Numbered from the stretch's first letter, positions 16,412-26,146 are shown. The stretch is 64,000 bases of DNA from Chitinophagaceae bacterium UBA1953 (GCA_002336115.1 DDEN01000063.1:103905-167904); one strand, 5' to 3'. The notes: generated by a model not told the origin, from the letters alone. Numbers and translations are program-made.

Positions 16412-17935
16412 ATGATTAAAAGAAAATTGGTTTTAGCTGCATTTATACTTGTAAAATTTGTTCTGCAATACAGTTTAATTAGTCCGGCATACGAATTACA
16501 CAGAGATGAGTTTTTGCATTTAGATCAGGCGAAGCATTTATCATGGGGTTATTTATCCGTGCCGCCATTTACTTCCTGGGTTGCTGAAATAGTTTATCTA
16601 CTGGGTAATTCTGTTTTCTGGATAAAATCTTTTCCTGCGCTGTTTGGTGCATTAACCATTTTTGTAGTATGGAAAACAATTGAAGAACTAAACGGGAACA
16701 TGTTTGCGTTGCTGCTTGGTTCAACTTCTGTATTGCTATCGGCTTTGTTACGCATAAATACTCTTTTCCAGCCAAACTCGTTTGATATATTATGCTGGAC
16801 AGCTTTTTATTTCATTGTAATAAAATATTTTAAAACAGAAAATATAAAATGGCTTTATGCTGGTTCTGTAATTTTTGCAATTGGATTTCTTAATAAGTAT
16901 AATCTTGCTTTTTTGCTTGTGGGATTTGCGCCTGCAATACTCATCAGCAAACAGCGGGCTATCTTTGTGCAGAAACATTTTTATGCTGCTGTTTTACTTG
17001 CACTGGTTTTGATTTCTCCCAACATCATCTGGCAGTATCAAAATAATTTTCCGGTTGTTCATCATATGAAAGAACTGGCAGCAACACAGTTGGTAAACGT
17101 ACAACGATCTGAATTCTTAATGAATCAACTTTTATTCTTCACTGGTTCATTAATTGTAATTATTGCTGCATTAATTGGATTGATTGTTTACGAGCCATTC
17201 AGAAATTACAAATCATTTTTCTGGGCGTTTATTTTTACACTTGCCGTTTTTACTTACCTGAAAGCTAAAGGCTACTATGCCATTGGGCTTTATCCTGTTT
17301 ATATTGCGTTTGGTTCGGTTTACCTTTCGGCTGTTACCAACAATGGCTGGAAAAAATATTTACAACCTGTTTTGTTAGCCTTACCCATTTTACTTTTTAT
17401 ACCTTTTTATTCAATCGGGTTTCCTAACAAAAGCCCCGAATTTATTCTTTCACATGCAGAAAAATATAAAGAGTTTGGTTTATTGAAATGGGAAGATGGA
17501 AAGGATCATAGTCTGCCCCAGGATTTTGCAGATATGCTTGGCTGGAAAGAACTGGCACAGAAAACCGACAGTGCCTATACTGCACTTGCAGGTAAGGGAA
17601 AAACACTTGTACTTTGTGATAACTATGGCCAGGCGGGTGCCATTAATTTTTACAGTAAACAAAACATAAAAGCCGTTTCGTTTAATGCAGATTATATTAA
17701 CTGGTTTGATTTATCGGAGAAGTATGAAAACCTGATCCTTGTTAAAGAAAAAAAAGATGCTGAAACTGAACTGCAAAAAACATCGCCCTACTTTCAAACT
17801 TCGTTTATTGCAGGTTCGGTTACCAACAGCAATGCAAGGGAATTTGGTACAACTGTTTTTGTTTTCAGCGGCGCTAAGGTTGACATCAGGGAAAAAATAA
17901 AAAGAGAAATCAGCGAAAGAAAAAAAGGCGATTAA
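16412..17935 (+). CDS. GT39-like membrane glycosyltransferase
   Basis: 507 residues with about ten to twelve membrane helices in residues 1-350 and a soluble C-terminal domain. The first periplasmic loop contains YELHRDEFLHLDQA (about 27-40), the acidic catalytic loop of GT-C enzymes of the PMT/ArnT type, which use polyprenyl-phosphate sugars. The C-terminal part (about 370-490) is alpha/beta with no motif I can name. The gene is monocistronic. Acceptor (lipid A, protein or other glycan) cannot be read. Confidence 0.8.
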   Translation: MIKRKLVLAAFILVKFVLQYSLISPAYELHRDEFLHLDQAKHLSWGYLSVPPFTSWVAEIVYLLGNSVFWIKSFPALFGALTIFVVWKTIEELNGNMFALLLGSTSVLLSALLRINTLFQPNSFDILCWTAFYFIVIKYFKTENIKWLYAGSVIFAIGFLNKYNLAFLLVGFAPAILISKQRAIFVQKHFYAAVLLALVLISPNIIWQYQNNFPVVHHMKELAATQLVNVQRSEFLMNQLLFFTGSLIVIIAALIGLIVYEPFRNYKSFFWAFIFTLAVFTYLKAKGYYAIGLYPVYIAFGSVYLSAVTNNGWKKYLQPVLLALPILLFIPFYSIGFPNKSPEFILSHAEKYKEFGLLKWEDGKDHSLPQDFADMLGWKELAQKTDSAYTALAGKGKTLVLCDNYGQAGAINFYSKQNIKAVSFNADYINWFDLSEKYENLILVKEKKDAETELQKTSPYFQTSFIAGSVTNSNAREFGTTVFVFSGAKVDIREKIKREISERKKGD

Positions 17936-18009
17936 AGCCCCCCCCGGCTGCAGTGTGCGATGCCAATGTAGCTGAACAATGCTGTTCTGCCAGTTACATA
18001 AAATTCCTC

Positions 18010-18039
18010 TTGAATCAATTTGTTTTTAACGTACGTTTG
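18010..18039 (+). promoter_or_regulatory. Promoter of the S46 peptidase gene
   Basis: TTG (18010-18012), a 19-nt spacer and TACGTTTG (18032-18039) match the consensus; the leader to ATG 18064 is about 17 nt. Confidence 0.6.
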
Positions 18040-18063
18040 TTGCACTAAAAAACCATTGTATTT

Positions 18064-20226
18064 ATGAAGAAGATTCTAGTAACGGTTGTATTAGCCCTTA
18101 CGCTTTTGCGCAGCTATGCCGATGAAGGTATGTGGCTGCCCCTTTTACTTGGCGAGCAGGTGTATTCTGAAATGCAGAAAAAAGGATTAAAGCTCACCAA
18201 AGACCAGTTGTACAACATCAACAAAGCATCGCTTAAAGATGCGATCATTATTTTTGGTAATGGTTGTACAGGCGAAATTGTAAGCAGCCAGGGTTTGATA
18301 TTCACCAATCACCACTGCGGATATGATGCTATTGCAACAGCATCAACTGTTGAACACAACTACCTGCATGATGGATTTTATGCAAAAAGCCAGCAGGAAG
18401 AAATCCGCTCAGCAATTACTGTACAGTTTCTTGTACGTATTGACGATGTAACCAAAGAAGTAAATGATTCGCTTGGCATTTTATTGGGAAGAGCAAGAGC
18501 AGAAAAACAAGCTGCTGTGCTTGCTGCCATCAACAAGCGTTTATCAAAAGCTGATGAGTTTATTGAGTGCCGTGTTAGTCCGCTGTTTAAAGGCAACCAG
18601 TTCCTGGCATTTATTTACCAACGTTACAAAGACGTTCGTTTAGTTGGTGCACCGCCAGAAAGCGTAGGTAAGTTTGGTGGTGATACTGATAACTGGGAAT
18701 GGCCACGCCACACAGGGGACTTCAGCATTTTCCGTGTGTACATGAGCAAAGACGGAAAGCCTGCTGAATACAGCGAAGCAAACGTTCCGCTTAAACCAAA
18801 ATATTTCCTGCCTGTATCACTTCGTCCGTTGAAGGATGGTGATTTTGCAATGATCTGGGGTTACCCAGGCAGCACAAACCGTTATGAAACTTCATTGGGT
18901 GTAAATCTTTCAATTGACATCAACAACCCAACACTTGTTAAACTGCGTGATGTTCGTTTGAAATACATGTTTGCAGAAATGCAGAAAGATGCAGGCACCA
19001 AACTGAAGCTGGCAAGTAACTATGCAAGCGTTGCCAACTACTGGAAGTTTTATGATGGTGAAACAAAACAGTTATTGAAATACGATGTAGCCGGACAAAA
19101 GAAAAAAGCTGAAGCTGAATTTATAAGCTGGGCAAAAGGAAAACCGGAGTATGAAAACATTTTCCCCGAATGGGAAAAGGTTTATACAGCTTGGCGGCCT
19201 TATGCCAAACATCGTGTTTATATGAACGAAGGAATTTTTGGAGCACCGCTGATTGCTTATGCAGCATCGCTCATTCAAGTAGAAGCTGCACTGGTTAAAA
19301 CAAGTGCAACAAAAGAGGATGTAACAAAAGCTGTAAATGCCGCAGTTGAAGCACGCAAAGGATTTCTGGAAGATCATGATTTACCAAGCGATCAGAATAT
19401 ACTTGGTGCTGTATTGCAGATGTTTTACAATGATGTGCCAAAAGATCAGCATCCGATTGGTTTTTTTGAAAGTGTGAAAGGAAGCTTTGGCGATCTGAAA
19501 GATGAAGCAACCTGGAAGGCTTATGCTGCTTCTGTTTTTAAAAACACCATGATTCTGAATGATGAAAAATGGAATGCATTTGTTGCAAACCCCGACGCTG
19601 TAAAACTACAGGAAGATCCTGCATTCGTTATTGCCAGTGCTTTCTTTAAAAACTACAGTGTTAAGTTTATGCCACGCTTCCAGGAATTCACTATCAAGAA
19701 TAATGATCTTGGTCGTTTGTACCTGAAAGGAATTCTTGAAATGAATCCTGCAAAGGCGAAGAAAATGTATCCTGATGCTACATTCACCATGCGTGTTTCT
19801 TATGGCAATGTAAAAAGCTATGTGCCAAGAGATGCGGTGAAGTATGATTATGTTACGACTTCAAAAGGATTGCTTGAAAAATACAAAGCCGGTGATTATG
19901 AATTTGATCTTCCTTCAAAACAAATTGATCTGCTGAAGAAAAAAGATTTTGGTCAGTATGGCGATAAACAACGTGGTGAACTGGTAATTGGTTTTATTAC
20001 AACAAACGATATTACCGGTGGCAACAGTGGTTCGCCTGTTATTAATGGCAATGGCGAATTAATTGGTCTTGCTTTCGATGGTAACTACGAAGCATTAAGT
20101 CATAAAATGGCGTTTGATAAAGATCTGAACCGTACCATTTGTGTTGACATCCGTTATGTTCTTTGGTGCATTGATAAATTGGGTGGGGCATCAAACATTA
20201 TTAAGGAACTGAAGATTATGAAATAA
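18064..20226 (+). CDS. S46-family dipeptidyl-peptidase, DPP7-like specificity predicted
   Basis: 720 residues, the normal length of S46 exopeptidases, exported by a signal peptide (1-19, cleavage near SYA). The catalytic His lies in FTNHHCGYD (about 82-87) and the nucleophile Ser in TGGNSGSPV (about residue 656). Eighteen residues after this Ser, at the S1-pocket position, is Gly (AFDGNYEA). In Porphyromonas enzymes that position is Gly in DPP7 (broad/hydrophobic P1) and Arg in DPP11 (acidic P1), so DPP7-like specificity is inferred. It removes dipeptides from peptides in the periplasm. The dipeptide epimerase at 20680 lies nearby. Confidence 0.92.
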   Translation: MKKILVTVVLALTLLRSYADEGMWLPLLLGEQVYSEMQKKGLKLTKDQLYNINKASLKDAIIIFGNGCTGEIVSSQGLIFTNHHCGYDAIATASTVEHNYLHDGFYAKSQQEEIRSAITVQFLVRIDDVTKEVNDSLGILLGRARAEKQAAVLAAINKRLSKADEFIECRVSPLFKGNQFLAFIYQRYKDVRLVGAPPESVGKFGGDTDNWEWPRHTGDFSIFRVYMSKDGKPAEYSEANVPLKPKYFLPVSLRPLKDGDFAMIWGYPGSTNRYETSLGVNLSIDINNPTLVKLRDVRLKYMFAEMQKDAGTKLKLASNYASVANYWKFYDGETKQLLKYDVAGQKKKAEAEFISWAKGKPEYENIFPEWEKVYTAWRPYAKHRVYMNEGIFGAPLIAYAASLIQVEAALVKTSATKEDVTKAVNAAVEARKGFLEDHDLPSDQNILGAVLQMFYNDVPKDQHPIGFFESVKGSFGDLKDEATWKAYAASVFKNTMILNDEKWNAFVANPDAVKLQEDPAFVIASAFFKNYSVKFMPRFQEFTIKNNDLGRLYLKGILEMNPAKAKKMYPDATFTMRVSYGNVKSYVPRDAVKYDYVTTSKGLLEKYKAGDYEFDLPSKQIDLLKKKDFGQYGDKQRGELVIGFITTNDITGGNSGSPVINGNGELIGLAFDGNYEALSHKMAFDKDLNRTICVDIRYVLWCIDKLGGASNIIKELKIMK

Positions 20227-20242
20227 AAAAACGTTACTGAAC

Positions 20243-20274
20243 AAAAAAGAGCCTTCATAACAAGGCTCTTTTTT
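20243..20274 (+). terminator. Strong intrinsic terminator after the S46 peptidase
   Basis: AAAAAAGAGCCTT and AAGGCTCTTTTTT form a perfect 13-bp stem with a 6-nt loop and a T-run. Confidence 0.9.
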
Positions 20275-20302
20275 ATTAACTTCAATCGAAAGAAATAATC
20301 TC

Positions 20303-20671
20303 ATGTGGGTATTTTTTTCCATAGGGTTGGGTGTGTTTATTTATTTCTCATATGGATTCATTCAGTATTATTTTGCCCCAGGAGAAATTTTATCTGAAAA
20401 GACCTCTCAAAGATTGATGATTTTCCAGGTTATTTTAAGTTTTGCTACAACAGTTTCGCTTTTTGTTTCTCTTTCAAACATGTATTATATAGATGAGAAG
20501 TTTGGCGAAGAAAACTGGAAAAGAATTGTTTTCGTTATTTGTTTACTTTTCATTTGCTTTTTTATAACCGGCTTACTTATTGAACTTTTCCTGGTTTTAA
20601 CTGACAAAAATTATCGCCATTGGAGAAAAGGAGAGGACATGGCAGACCTAAACAATAATCAGAATAATTAA
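20303..20671 (+). CDS. Small membrane protein, function unknown
   Basis: 122 residues with three hydrophobic segments (about 2-20, 40-58 and 76-100) and a charged, Asn-rich tail (DLNNNQNN). No family recognised. It ends 8 nt before the epimerase start and is probably cotranscribed with it. Start ATG 20303 lies 29 nt after the terminator hairpin. Confidence 0.55.
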   Translation: MWVFFSIGLGVFIYFSYGFIQYYFAPGEILSEKTSQRLMIFQVILSFATTVSLFVSLSNMYYIDEKFGEENWKRIVFVICLLFICFFITGLLIELFLVLTDKNYRHWRKGEDMADLNNNQNN

Positions 20672-20679
20672 TTTTACTC

Positions 20680-21789
20680 ATGCAACTACAAATCACTTCA
20701 ATAGAAATTTATAAACTTTCTGTTCCGTTAAAGCAGCCTTTTGTTATATCGCTTGGACCGCAGTACGATGCTGATAATGTTGTGGTGAAGATTAATACTT
20801 CGCAAGGAATCAGTGGCTGGGGTGAGTGTAGTCCGTACATGAGTATTAACGGTGAAAGCATGGACACCTGTTTTATTGTTGGGCAGTACTTAGCAAAAGC
20901 ATTGAAAGATAAAGAGGCACTGAATATTGAAGCCTGTACCCATATAATGGATTATGTGATTACAAGAAATGAAAACATCAAGAGTGCATTTGATATGGCG
21001 TTGTATGATATTGCTGCACAACATGCACGGCAACCTTTGTATAAATTTCTTGGCGGCAGCAAAAATAAAATCATTACAACCGATATGACTGTTGGCTTAG
21101 GTTCTCCAGAAAAAATGGCGAACGAGGCAAAGCAGTATATGAATGAGGGCTTTCCTTTTATAAAAGTAAAACTTGGCACAACTACGGCAGATGATGTTGC
21201 AAGAATAAAAGCAATACGCACTGCAATTGGCAACGAACTTCCCTTGCGTATTGATGCCAACCAGGGATGGAGTGTTGAAACAGCTATTGCAACTTTAAAT
21301 ACGTTAAAGGAATTTGATATTGAACATTGCGAAGAGCCGATTGCCAAATGGAATTATATGGAACTGCCGGACGTAAGAAAAAACAGTCCCATAAAAATTA
21401 TGGCTGATGAAAGTTGTTTTGACGAACATGATGCCGAACGTTTGGCAAAGCTGAATGCAGTTGATTACTTCAACATTAAGCTTGGCAAAAGTGGTGGTAT
21501 TTATCATGCGCTAAAAATTATTGATGTGGCAAAAGCAAACAACCTCAAATTACAGGTGGGATGTTTTATGGAAAGCCGTTTGGCCATCACAGCATTGGTT
21601 CATTTTGCGTACAGCAGCGATCTGATTGTTCATTATGATCTTGACACACCTTTAATGCTGAAAGAAGATCCTGTAGTTGGAGGAATGATTTTTAAAGAAA
21701 ATGGTGTGGTTGAAATAGATGAAGCAATTGGTTTGGGTGCATCAATTGATGAAGCTTTTTTGAATAAATGCGAAAGTGTAGTTATTTAG
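20680..21789 (+). CDS. Dipeptide epimerase (enolase superfamily, MLE/MR subgroup)
   Basis: 369 residues. The capping domain is 1-125, then a TIM barrel with the general bases K in FIKVKLG (about 165) and K in FNIKLGKSGG (about 267), metal ligands in DANQGW (about 192), the Glu in CEEPI (about 219) and the Asp in MADESCF (about 244). HYDLDTP (about 318) supplies the DxD motif that marks dipeptide epimerases, so a role in epimerising L-Ala-D/L-Glu from murein peptides, or another dipeptide, is likely. The stop TAG directly abuts the stop of the convergent glycosylase gene. Nearby S46 dipeptidyl-peptidase could supply dipeptides (inference). Confidence 0.85.
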   Translation: MQLQITSIEIYKLSVPLKQPFVISLGPQYDADNVVVKINTSQGISGWGECSPYMSINGESMDTCFIVGQYLAKALKDKEALNIEACTHIMDYVITRNENIKSAFDMALYDIAAQHARQPLYKFLGGSKNKIITTDMTVGLGSPEKMANEAKQYMNEGFPFIKVKLGTTTADDVARIKAIRTAIGNELPLRIDANQGWSVETAIATLNTLKEFDIEHCEEPIAKWNYMELPDVRKNSPIKIMADESCFDEHDAERLAKLNAVDYFNIKLGKSGGIYHALKIIDVAKANNLKLQVGCFMESRLAITALVHFAYSSDLIVHYDLDTPLMLKEDPVVGGMIFKENGVVEIDEAIGLGASIDEAFLNKCESVVI

Positions 21790-22389
21790 CTATTCTCCAT
21801 CTTTCCACCTCCACAGATAAATACAGGCATAGGTTCTGTACGGTCGCCATTTTTCAGCTACTTTGAGCATTTGCTCGTATAAGAGTTTTTTATTTGAAGG
21901 ATCGAGTTTGTACAGTTTCGTCATTGCCTGCTGAATACCGAGGTCATCGACTGGAAACACATCTTCATGCTGCAACGAAAACATCAGGATCATTTCTGTT
22001 GTCCATTTACCTACACCTTTTATCTGTGTAAGTTTTGCAATCACTTCTTCGTTGCTCATTTTGCAGAGTTGGGCATCGGTGATTTTTTCTTCAATAAAAA
22101 AGCGGCAGACATTATGAACATAATTTGCCTTTGCATTGCTTAAACCAATGCTACGCAATGTTTCAAAGGGTGTATCAAGAATCTGCCGAGCAGTTGGTTC
22201 TTTTTTTCCATACAAAGCAAGAAAGCGGTTGTAAATAACCTCGGCTACTTTTGTTGAAAGCTGCTGACTCATGATAGAAGCACAAAGCCGCAGGTAGATT
22301 TTTTTTCTCCTGTCAAGTACAAGAGAGTCTTGGTTTTCAAGTACTTTTCTCAATTTTTTGTCTTTACCCAGGTGCAGAATATAGTCCAT
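21790..22389 (-). CDS. HhH-GPD DNA glycosylase (AlkA-like, 3-methyladenine type)
   Basis: 199 residues. The helix-hairpin-helix is LTQIKGVGKWTTEMIL (about 127-142) and the catalytic Asp region is VFPVDDLGIQ (about 152-161). There is no C-terminal FeS cluster cysteine set, which argues against MutY/Nth and for the AlkA-type small glycosylases removing alkylated purines. The stop codon is back-to-back with that of the epimerase gene (TAGCTA). A second AlkA-like gene is at 39741. Start ATG 22389. Confidence 0.85.
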   Translation of the reverse strand: MDYILHLGKDKKLRKVLENQDSLVLDRRKKIYLRLCASIMSQQLSTKVAEVIYNRFLALYGKKEPTARQILDTPFETLRSIGLSNAKANYVHNVCRFFIEEKITDAQLCKMSNEEVIAKLTQIKGVGKWTTEMILMFSLQHEDVFPVDDLGIQQAMTKLYKLDPSNKKLLYEQMLKVAEKWRPYRTYACIYLWRWKDGE

Positions 22390-22516
22390 TCTTTGCGACT
22401 GTTTTAAAGCAGTTTAATTAATCTGGTAACAATTTCATTACAATTTATTCATTCTTTCTTAAACAACCGGCAATATTGAGGTAACAACAACTTTCAAGCT
22501 TTGTAAAACCGTTGTA

Positions 22517-23344
22517 GTGAAAACATATTACAAAACAATTATTTTATCTGATATCCATCTTGGAATCCGCAATTCCCGTGTAAAAGAGGTGGCCGATTTT
22601 CTTAATCATCACAAATGCGATACACTTATTTTAAATGGTGATATTATTGACGGTTGGCAATTAAAGAAATCGGGCGAATGGAAAAAGAAACATACTACTT
22701 TTTTCCGCATCATCATGAAGTATATGCACAAATACAACAGCAAAGTTATTTACCTGCGTGGCAATCATGACGACTTTTTAGATGAAATTCTGCCGTTTTC
22801 TTTTGGACAGTTTATTATTAAGCGGCACCATATACTTCAAAGCAATTCAAAAAAATATTACGTAGTACATGGCGATATTTTTGATACCGTTACCACCAAA
22901 CTCAAATGGCTTGCAAAACTGGGCGATGTCGGTTATACATTCCTGTTATGGGTAAACCGTTATTACAATCAGTACAGGGCAAAAAGAGGATTGGCGTATT
23001 ACTCGCTTTCCCAGGTGGTGAAAGCAAAAGTAAAATCGGCTGTATCATTTATATCCGATTATGAAGAACAGCTTTGTGCTGTTGCTGCTGCAAATAAATG
23101 TGATGGTGTGATATGCGGACACATTCACCAGGCGGCCGATAAACACATCAACAATATTCATTACCTCAACAGTGGTGATTGGGTTGAAACCATGAGTGCC
23201 CTTGCTGAAACTTTCGATGGGGAATGGAAAATAATTTATTATAACAACTGGCTGAAAGAAACTACTGTTGAAACAACTTATGTAGCTGCCCATCATTCTG
23301 TGAATGTGACACATGAATTTCTTCCAAGCTTAATTACCAATTAA
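22517..23344 (+). CDS. LpxH-like metallophosphoesterase
   Basis: 275 residues of the calcineurin-like fold. The metal-binding series is complete: LSDIHLG (about 11-17), NGDIIDGW (about 40-47), RGNHDD (about 80-85), VVHGD and CGHIHQA (about 200-206). This matches UDP-2,3-diacylglucosamine hydrolase-like proteins widespread in Bacteroidota; a second lipid-linked substrate cannot be excluded. The start is GTG 22517, as no ATG fits. The stop is immediately followed by the ATG of the glycosyltransferase gene, so the two are translationally coupled. Confidence 0.8.
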   Translation: MKTYYKTIILSDIHLGIRNSRVKEVADFLNHHKCDTLILNGDIIDGWQLKKSGEWKKKHTTFFRIIMKYMHKYNSKVIYLRGNHDDFLDEILPFSFGQFIIKRHHILQSNSKKYYVVHGDIFDTVTTKLKWLAKLGDVGYTFLLWVNRYYNQYRAKRGLAYYSLSQVVKAKVKSAVSFISDYEEQLCAVAAANKCDGVICGHIHQAADKHINNIHYLNSGDWVETMSALAETFDGEWKIIYYNNWLKETTVETTYVAAHHSVNVTHEFLPSLITN

Positions 23345-24481
23345 ATGAACAAAACGTTTGTATTTGCAGTACAGGGCGAAGGCCGGGGACATTTAACCCA
23401 GGCTATTGCTGCCTATGAAATGCTCACATCCTATGGTCATAAAGTTGCTGCCATTTTAATCGGCAGCAGCGACAGACGACAAATACCAGAGTTTGTAAAA
23501 GCACGCATTAAAGCTCCGCTCATTACTATTCACAGCCCGAATTTTATTACCGATAAAGACAACAAATCAATCCGCATTGGTAAAACAATCAGGAAAAACC
23601 TGGTTCAATGGAAAAAGTTTCGCCAAAGCATGAAAATAATCAGGCAGCAGATTGATGAACTTCAACCTGATATTATATTGAATTTTTATGAACCGCTCAT
23701 TGGACTTTGCTCATTATTTCAACCACTGAATGCAAAAATTATTTCAGTTGCTCACCAGTTTGTTTATATGCACCCTGAATTTCAGTTTCCTGAAGGTGGA
23801 AATAAAATCGACCGGCTTGCAATAAAAAAATACACTCAGTTAACAGCAAAAGGTTCTGAAAAATTACTGGCACTTTCATTTTATCCGTTTAAACAGCAGT
23901 TCTATAAAAACATTATTGTAAGTCCGCCTTTGCTGCGCAAAGAAATTGCCGAGCAGAAACTATTCAAAGGCGATCATTTACTGGTTTATATTCTCAACTC
24001 AGGATATATGCAGGAAATTATTAACTGGCATAAACAACATCCTGAAACAAATATTCATTGCTTTACCGACAGTAAAACGGTAAAAGGCAAATGGCATTTT
24101 GATGATACCCTTTGTTTTCACTCGCTTGACGACCAGAAATTTTTACAGTACATGGCAAGTGCAAAAGCATTGGTTACCACAGCAGGTTTTGAAAGTGTGT
24201 GCGAAGCCATGTACCTGGGGAAACCCGTTTTAATGGTTCCTGTTAAAGGCCATTTTGAACAATGGTGTAACTCAAGAGACGGAGATAAAGCCGGAGCAGG
24301 AATTTACGCTGATGGATTTAATCTTGACTTGCTGATGGAATACATTCCTTGCCATGAAAACAAGAGTGAAGAATTTATTCAATGGTGCAGGCAAACAAGA
24401 TACTTGATGATGCTTTGCTTTGCTGAAGTTTTAGAACAGCAACCGGAAGATCGTTTTCCGTTTTCGCCCGCCTTTTCATAA
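23345..24481 (+). CDS. GT-B glycosyltransferase coupled to the metallophosphoesterase
   Basis: 378 residues. The N-terminal FAVQGEGRGHLTQA (about 7-20) is the Gly-rich acceptor-side loop of MurG/GT28-like enzymes, and TTAGFESVCEAMYLGKPVLMVP (about 280-301) is the donor-binding helix and Glu region. No signal peptide. ATG begins on the base after the upstream stop. The pairing with an LpxH-like phosphoesterase suggests a role in glycolipid or envelope synthesis (inference). A strong terminator follows. Confidence 0.75.
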   Translation: MNKTFVFAVQGEGRGHLTQAIAAYEMLTSYGHKVAAILIGSSDRRQIPEFVKARIKAPLITIHSPNFITDKDNKSIRIGKTIRKNLVQWKKFRQSMKIIRQQIDELQPDIILNFYEPLIGLCSLFQPLNAKIISVAHQFVYMHPEFQFPEGGNKIDRLAIKKYTQLTAKGSEKLLALSFYPFKQQFYKNIIVSPPLLRKEIAEQKLFKGDHLLVYILNSGYMQEIINWHKQHPETNIHCFTDSKTVKGKWHFDDTLCFHSLDDQKFLQYMASAKALVTTAGFESVCEAMYLGKPVLMVPVKGHFEQWCNSRDGDKAGAGIYADGFNLDLLMEYIPCHENKSEEFIQWCRQTRYLMMLCFAEVLEQQPEDRFPFSPAFS

Positions 24482-24484
24482 AAA

Positions 24485-24514
24485 AATGCGGCTGATTTTA
24501 AAACCAGCCGCATT
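24485..24514. terminator. Bidirectional terminator between convergent genes
   Basis: AATGCGGCTG and CAGCCGCATT form a perfect 10-bp stem with a 10-nt loop; the A-run at 24480-24486 gives a T-run for the minus-strand cysS transcript. Confidence 0.8.
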
Positions 24515-24532
24515 GATATAACTTACAACATA

Positions 24533-26020
24533 TTACACACTGTAACTCATTTCTCCACCTTTTTCATCTTTAAGCTGCACACCTATTTCAGCAAGCTGAT
24601 TACGTATTTTATCACTTGTAGCAAAATCTTTTCTTGCTTTTGCTTCCTTGCGCAGCTCAATCAAAATCTGCATTACTGATTTGAATTTACCGTTATCCTC
24701 GGCACTTACATTTTTCAAACCAAAAATATCTTCAACAAATGTTTTCATCTGCAATTGCAAAAACGCAATAGTATCGCTGCTTAATGCTCCTGCTGCAATG
24801 TGCTTATCTTTTAATCCATTTATTACCGGAACAAGTTCAAACATATTTGCAAGCGTTTTTGCCGTATTCAGATCATCACTCATAAACTCATCAAACGCTG
24901 TTGCAAGTTGTTTTACTTTCGCATCAAGTTCATTATCTGCCGCTTCCTGTTTGTTTACTTGCAGTTTCATCAGCCATTCATAAGCTTCCCACAAACGTTT
25001 CAATCCTTTTTCTGCACCCTGCAACGCTTCATTGCTGAAATCAAGCGTACTGCGGTATTGCGTTTGCAGAATAAAGAAACGCACTGTCATTGGATGATAG
25101 GCTTTTTCCAGGATAGGGTGATCGCCACTGAAGAGCTCGGTTAACTTAATAACGTTATTGTAACTTTTGCCCATTTTCTTCCCGTTAATAGTAATCATAT
25201 TATTATGAATCCAGTAACGTACAGGCGCTGTGTGATTGCAGATTGTACTTTGAGCAATTTCACTTTCATGATGAGGAAACAGTAAATCCATACCACCACC
25301 ATGAATATCAAACTGTGCACCTAAATATTTTGTTGCCATAGCCGAGCATTCAATATGCCAACCGGGGAAACCAACACCCCATGGACTTTTCCAGCGCATG
25401 ATATGTTCAGGCGCTGCATTTTTCCATAAAGCAAAATCGGCACGGTCTTTCTTTTCATCCTGGCCCTCCAGCTCCCTTGTTGTTTCAAGTAAATCATCAA
25501 TTACCCTGCCGCTCAGCTTTCCGTAATCATGGCTTGCTGCATATTTCTTTACATCAAAATAAACCGATCCGTTTTTTACATAAGCATAACCCGCTTCAAT
25601 AATCTGTTCAATCATTCCAATCTGCTCAACAATATGACCCGTTGCTGTTGGCTCAATAGTTGGAGGTATTGTATTAAACTGCTCCATTGCCCAATGAAAA
25701 AGATTGGTGTATTTCTGCACCAGTTCCATTGGCTCCAGTTTTTCAAGTACTGCTTTTTTTGAAATTTTATCTTCTGCTTCTCTGCCCTCTTCTTCAAAAT
25801 GGCCAGCATCGGTTATGTTGCGCACATAACGCACTTTGTATCCCATATGTGTGAGATAACGATACAACACATCAAACGTAATGTACGGACGTGCATGACC
25901 AAGATGACTTTCGCCACTTACAGTTGGTCCGCACACATACATGCCCACATGGCCGGGTGTAATGGATTCAAAAACTTCTTTCTGGCGTGTAAGAGAATTA
26001 TAAACTTTTAACTGCGACAT
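24533..26020 (-). CDS. cysS: Cysteinyl-tRNA synthetase
   Basis: 495 residues, full length. Class I signature HLGHARPY (about 40-47) follows the zinc-ligand Cys in VCGPTVSGES; GWHIECSAM (about 221-229) and HHESE supply the other Zn ligands; KKMGKSYNN (about 281-289) is the KMSKS loop in its Gly variant, usual in this phylum. It charges tRNA-Cys. The gene stands alone on the minus strand. The upstream 125 nt contain only a short CAACAG-like run. Confidence 0.96.
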   Translation of the reverse strand: MSQLKVYNSLTRQKEVFESITPGHVGMYVCGPTVSGESHLGHARPYITFDVLYRYLTHMGYKVRYVRNITDAGHFEEEGREAEDKISKKAVLEKLEPMELVQKYTNLFHWAMEQFNTIPPTIEPTATGHIVEQIGMIEQIIEAGYAYVKNGSVYFDVKKYAASHDYGKLSGRVIDDLLETTRELEGQDEKKDRADFALWKNAAPEHIMRWKSPWGVGFPGWHIECSAMATKYLGAQFDIHGGGMDLLFPHHESEIAQSTICNHTAPVRYWIHNNMITINGKKMGKSYNNVIKLTELFSGDHPILEKAYHPMTVRFFILQTQYRSTLDFSNEALQGAEKGLKRLWEAYEWLMKLQVNKQEAADNELDAKVKQLATAFDEFMSDDLNTAKTLANMFELVPVINGLKDKHIAAGALSSDTIAFLQLQMKTFVEDIFGLKNVSAEDNGKFKSVMQILIELRKEAKARKDFATSDKIRNQLAEIGVQLKDEKGGEMSYSV

Positions 26021-26146
26021 AAATTTTGAATGATTGGAAATGAAGAATTGTTGTTAATGGAGAACCGGTTGCTCAATCAGCAACAACAGCAACAACAATA
26101 TTTTGAGAATTTCTTCATTGAAACAAAGATAGTATTTCCGTTGGTT

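Noticed and set aside
26081..26099. CAACAACAGCAACAACAA run as a microsatellite or CRISPR
   Set aside because: Only about 18 nt, no spacers and no repeat unit beyond a triplet; simple low complexity before cysS.
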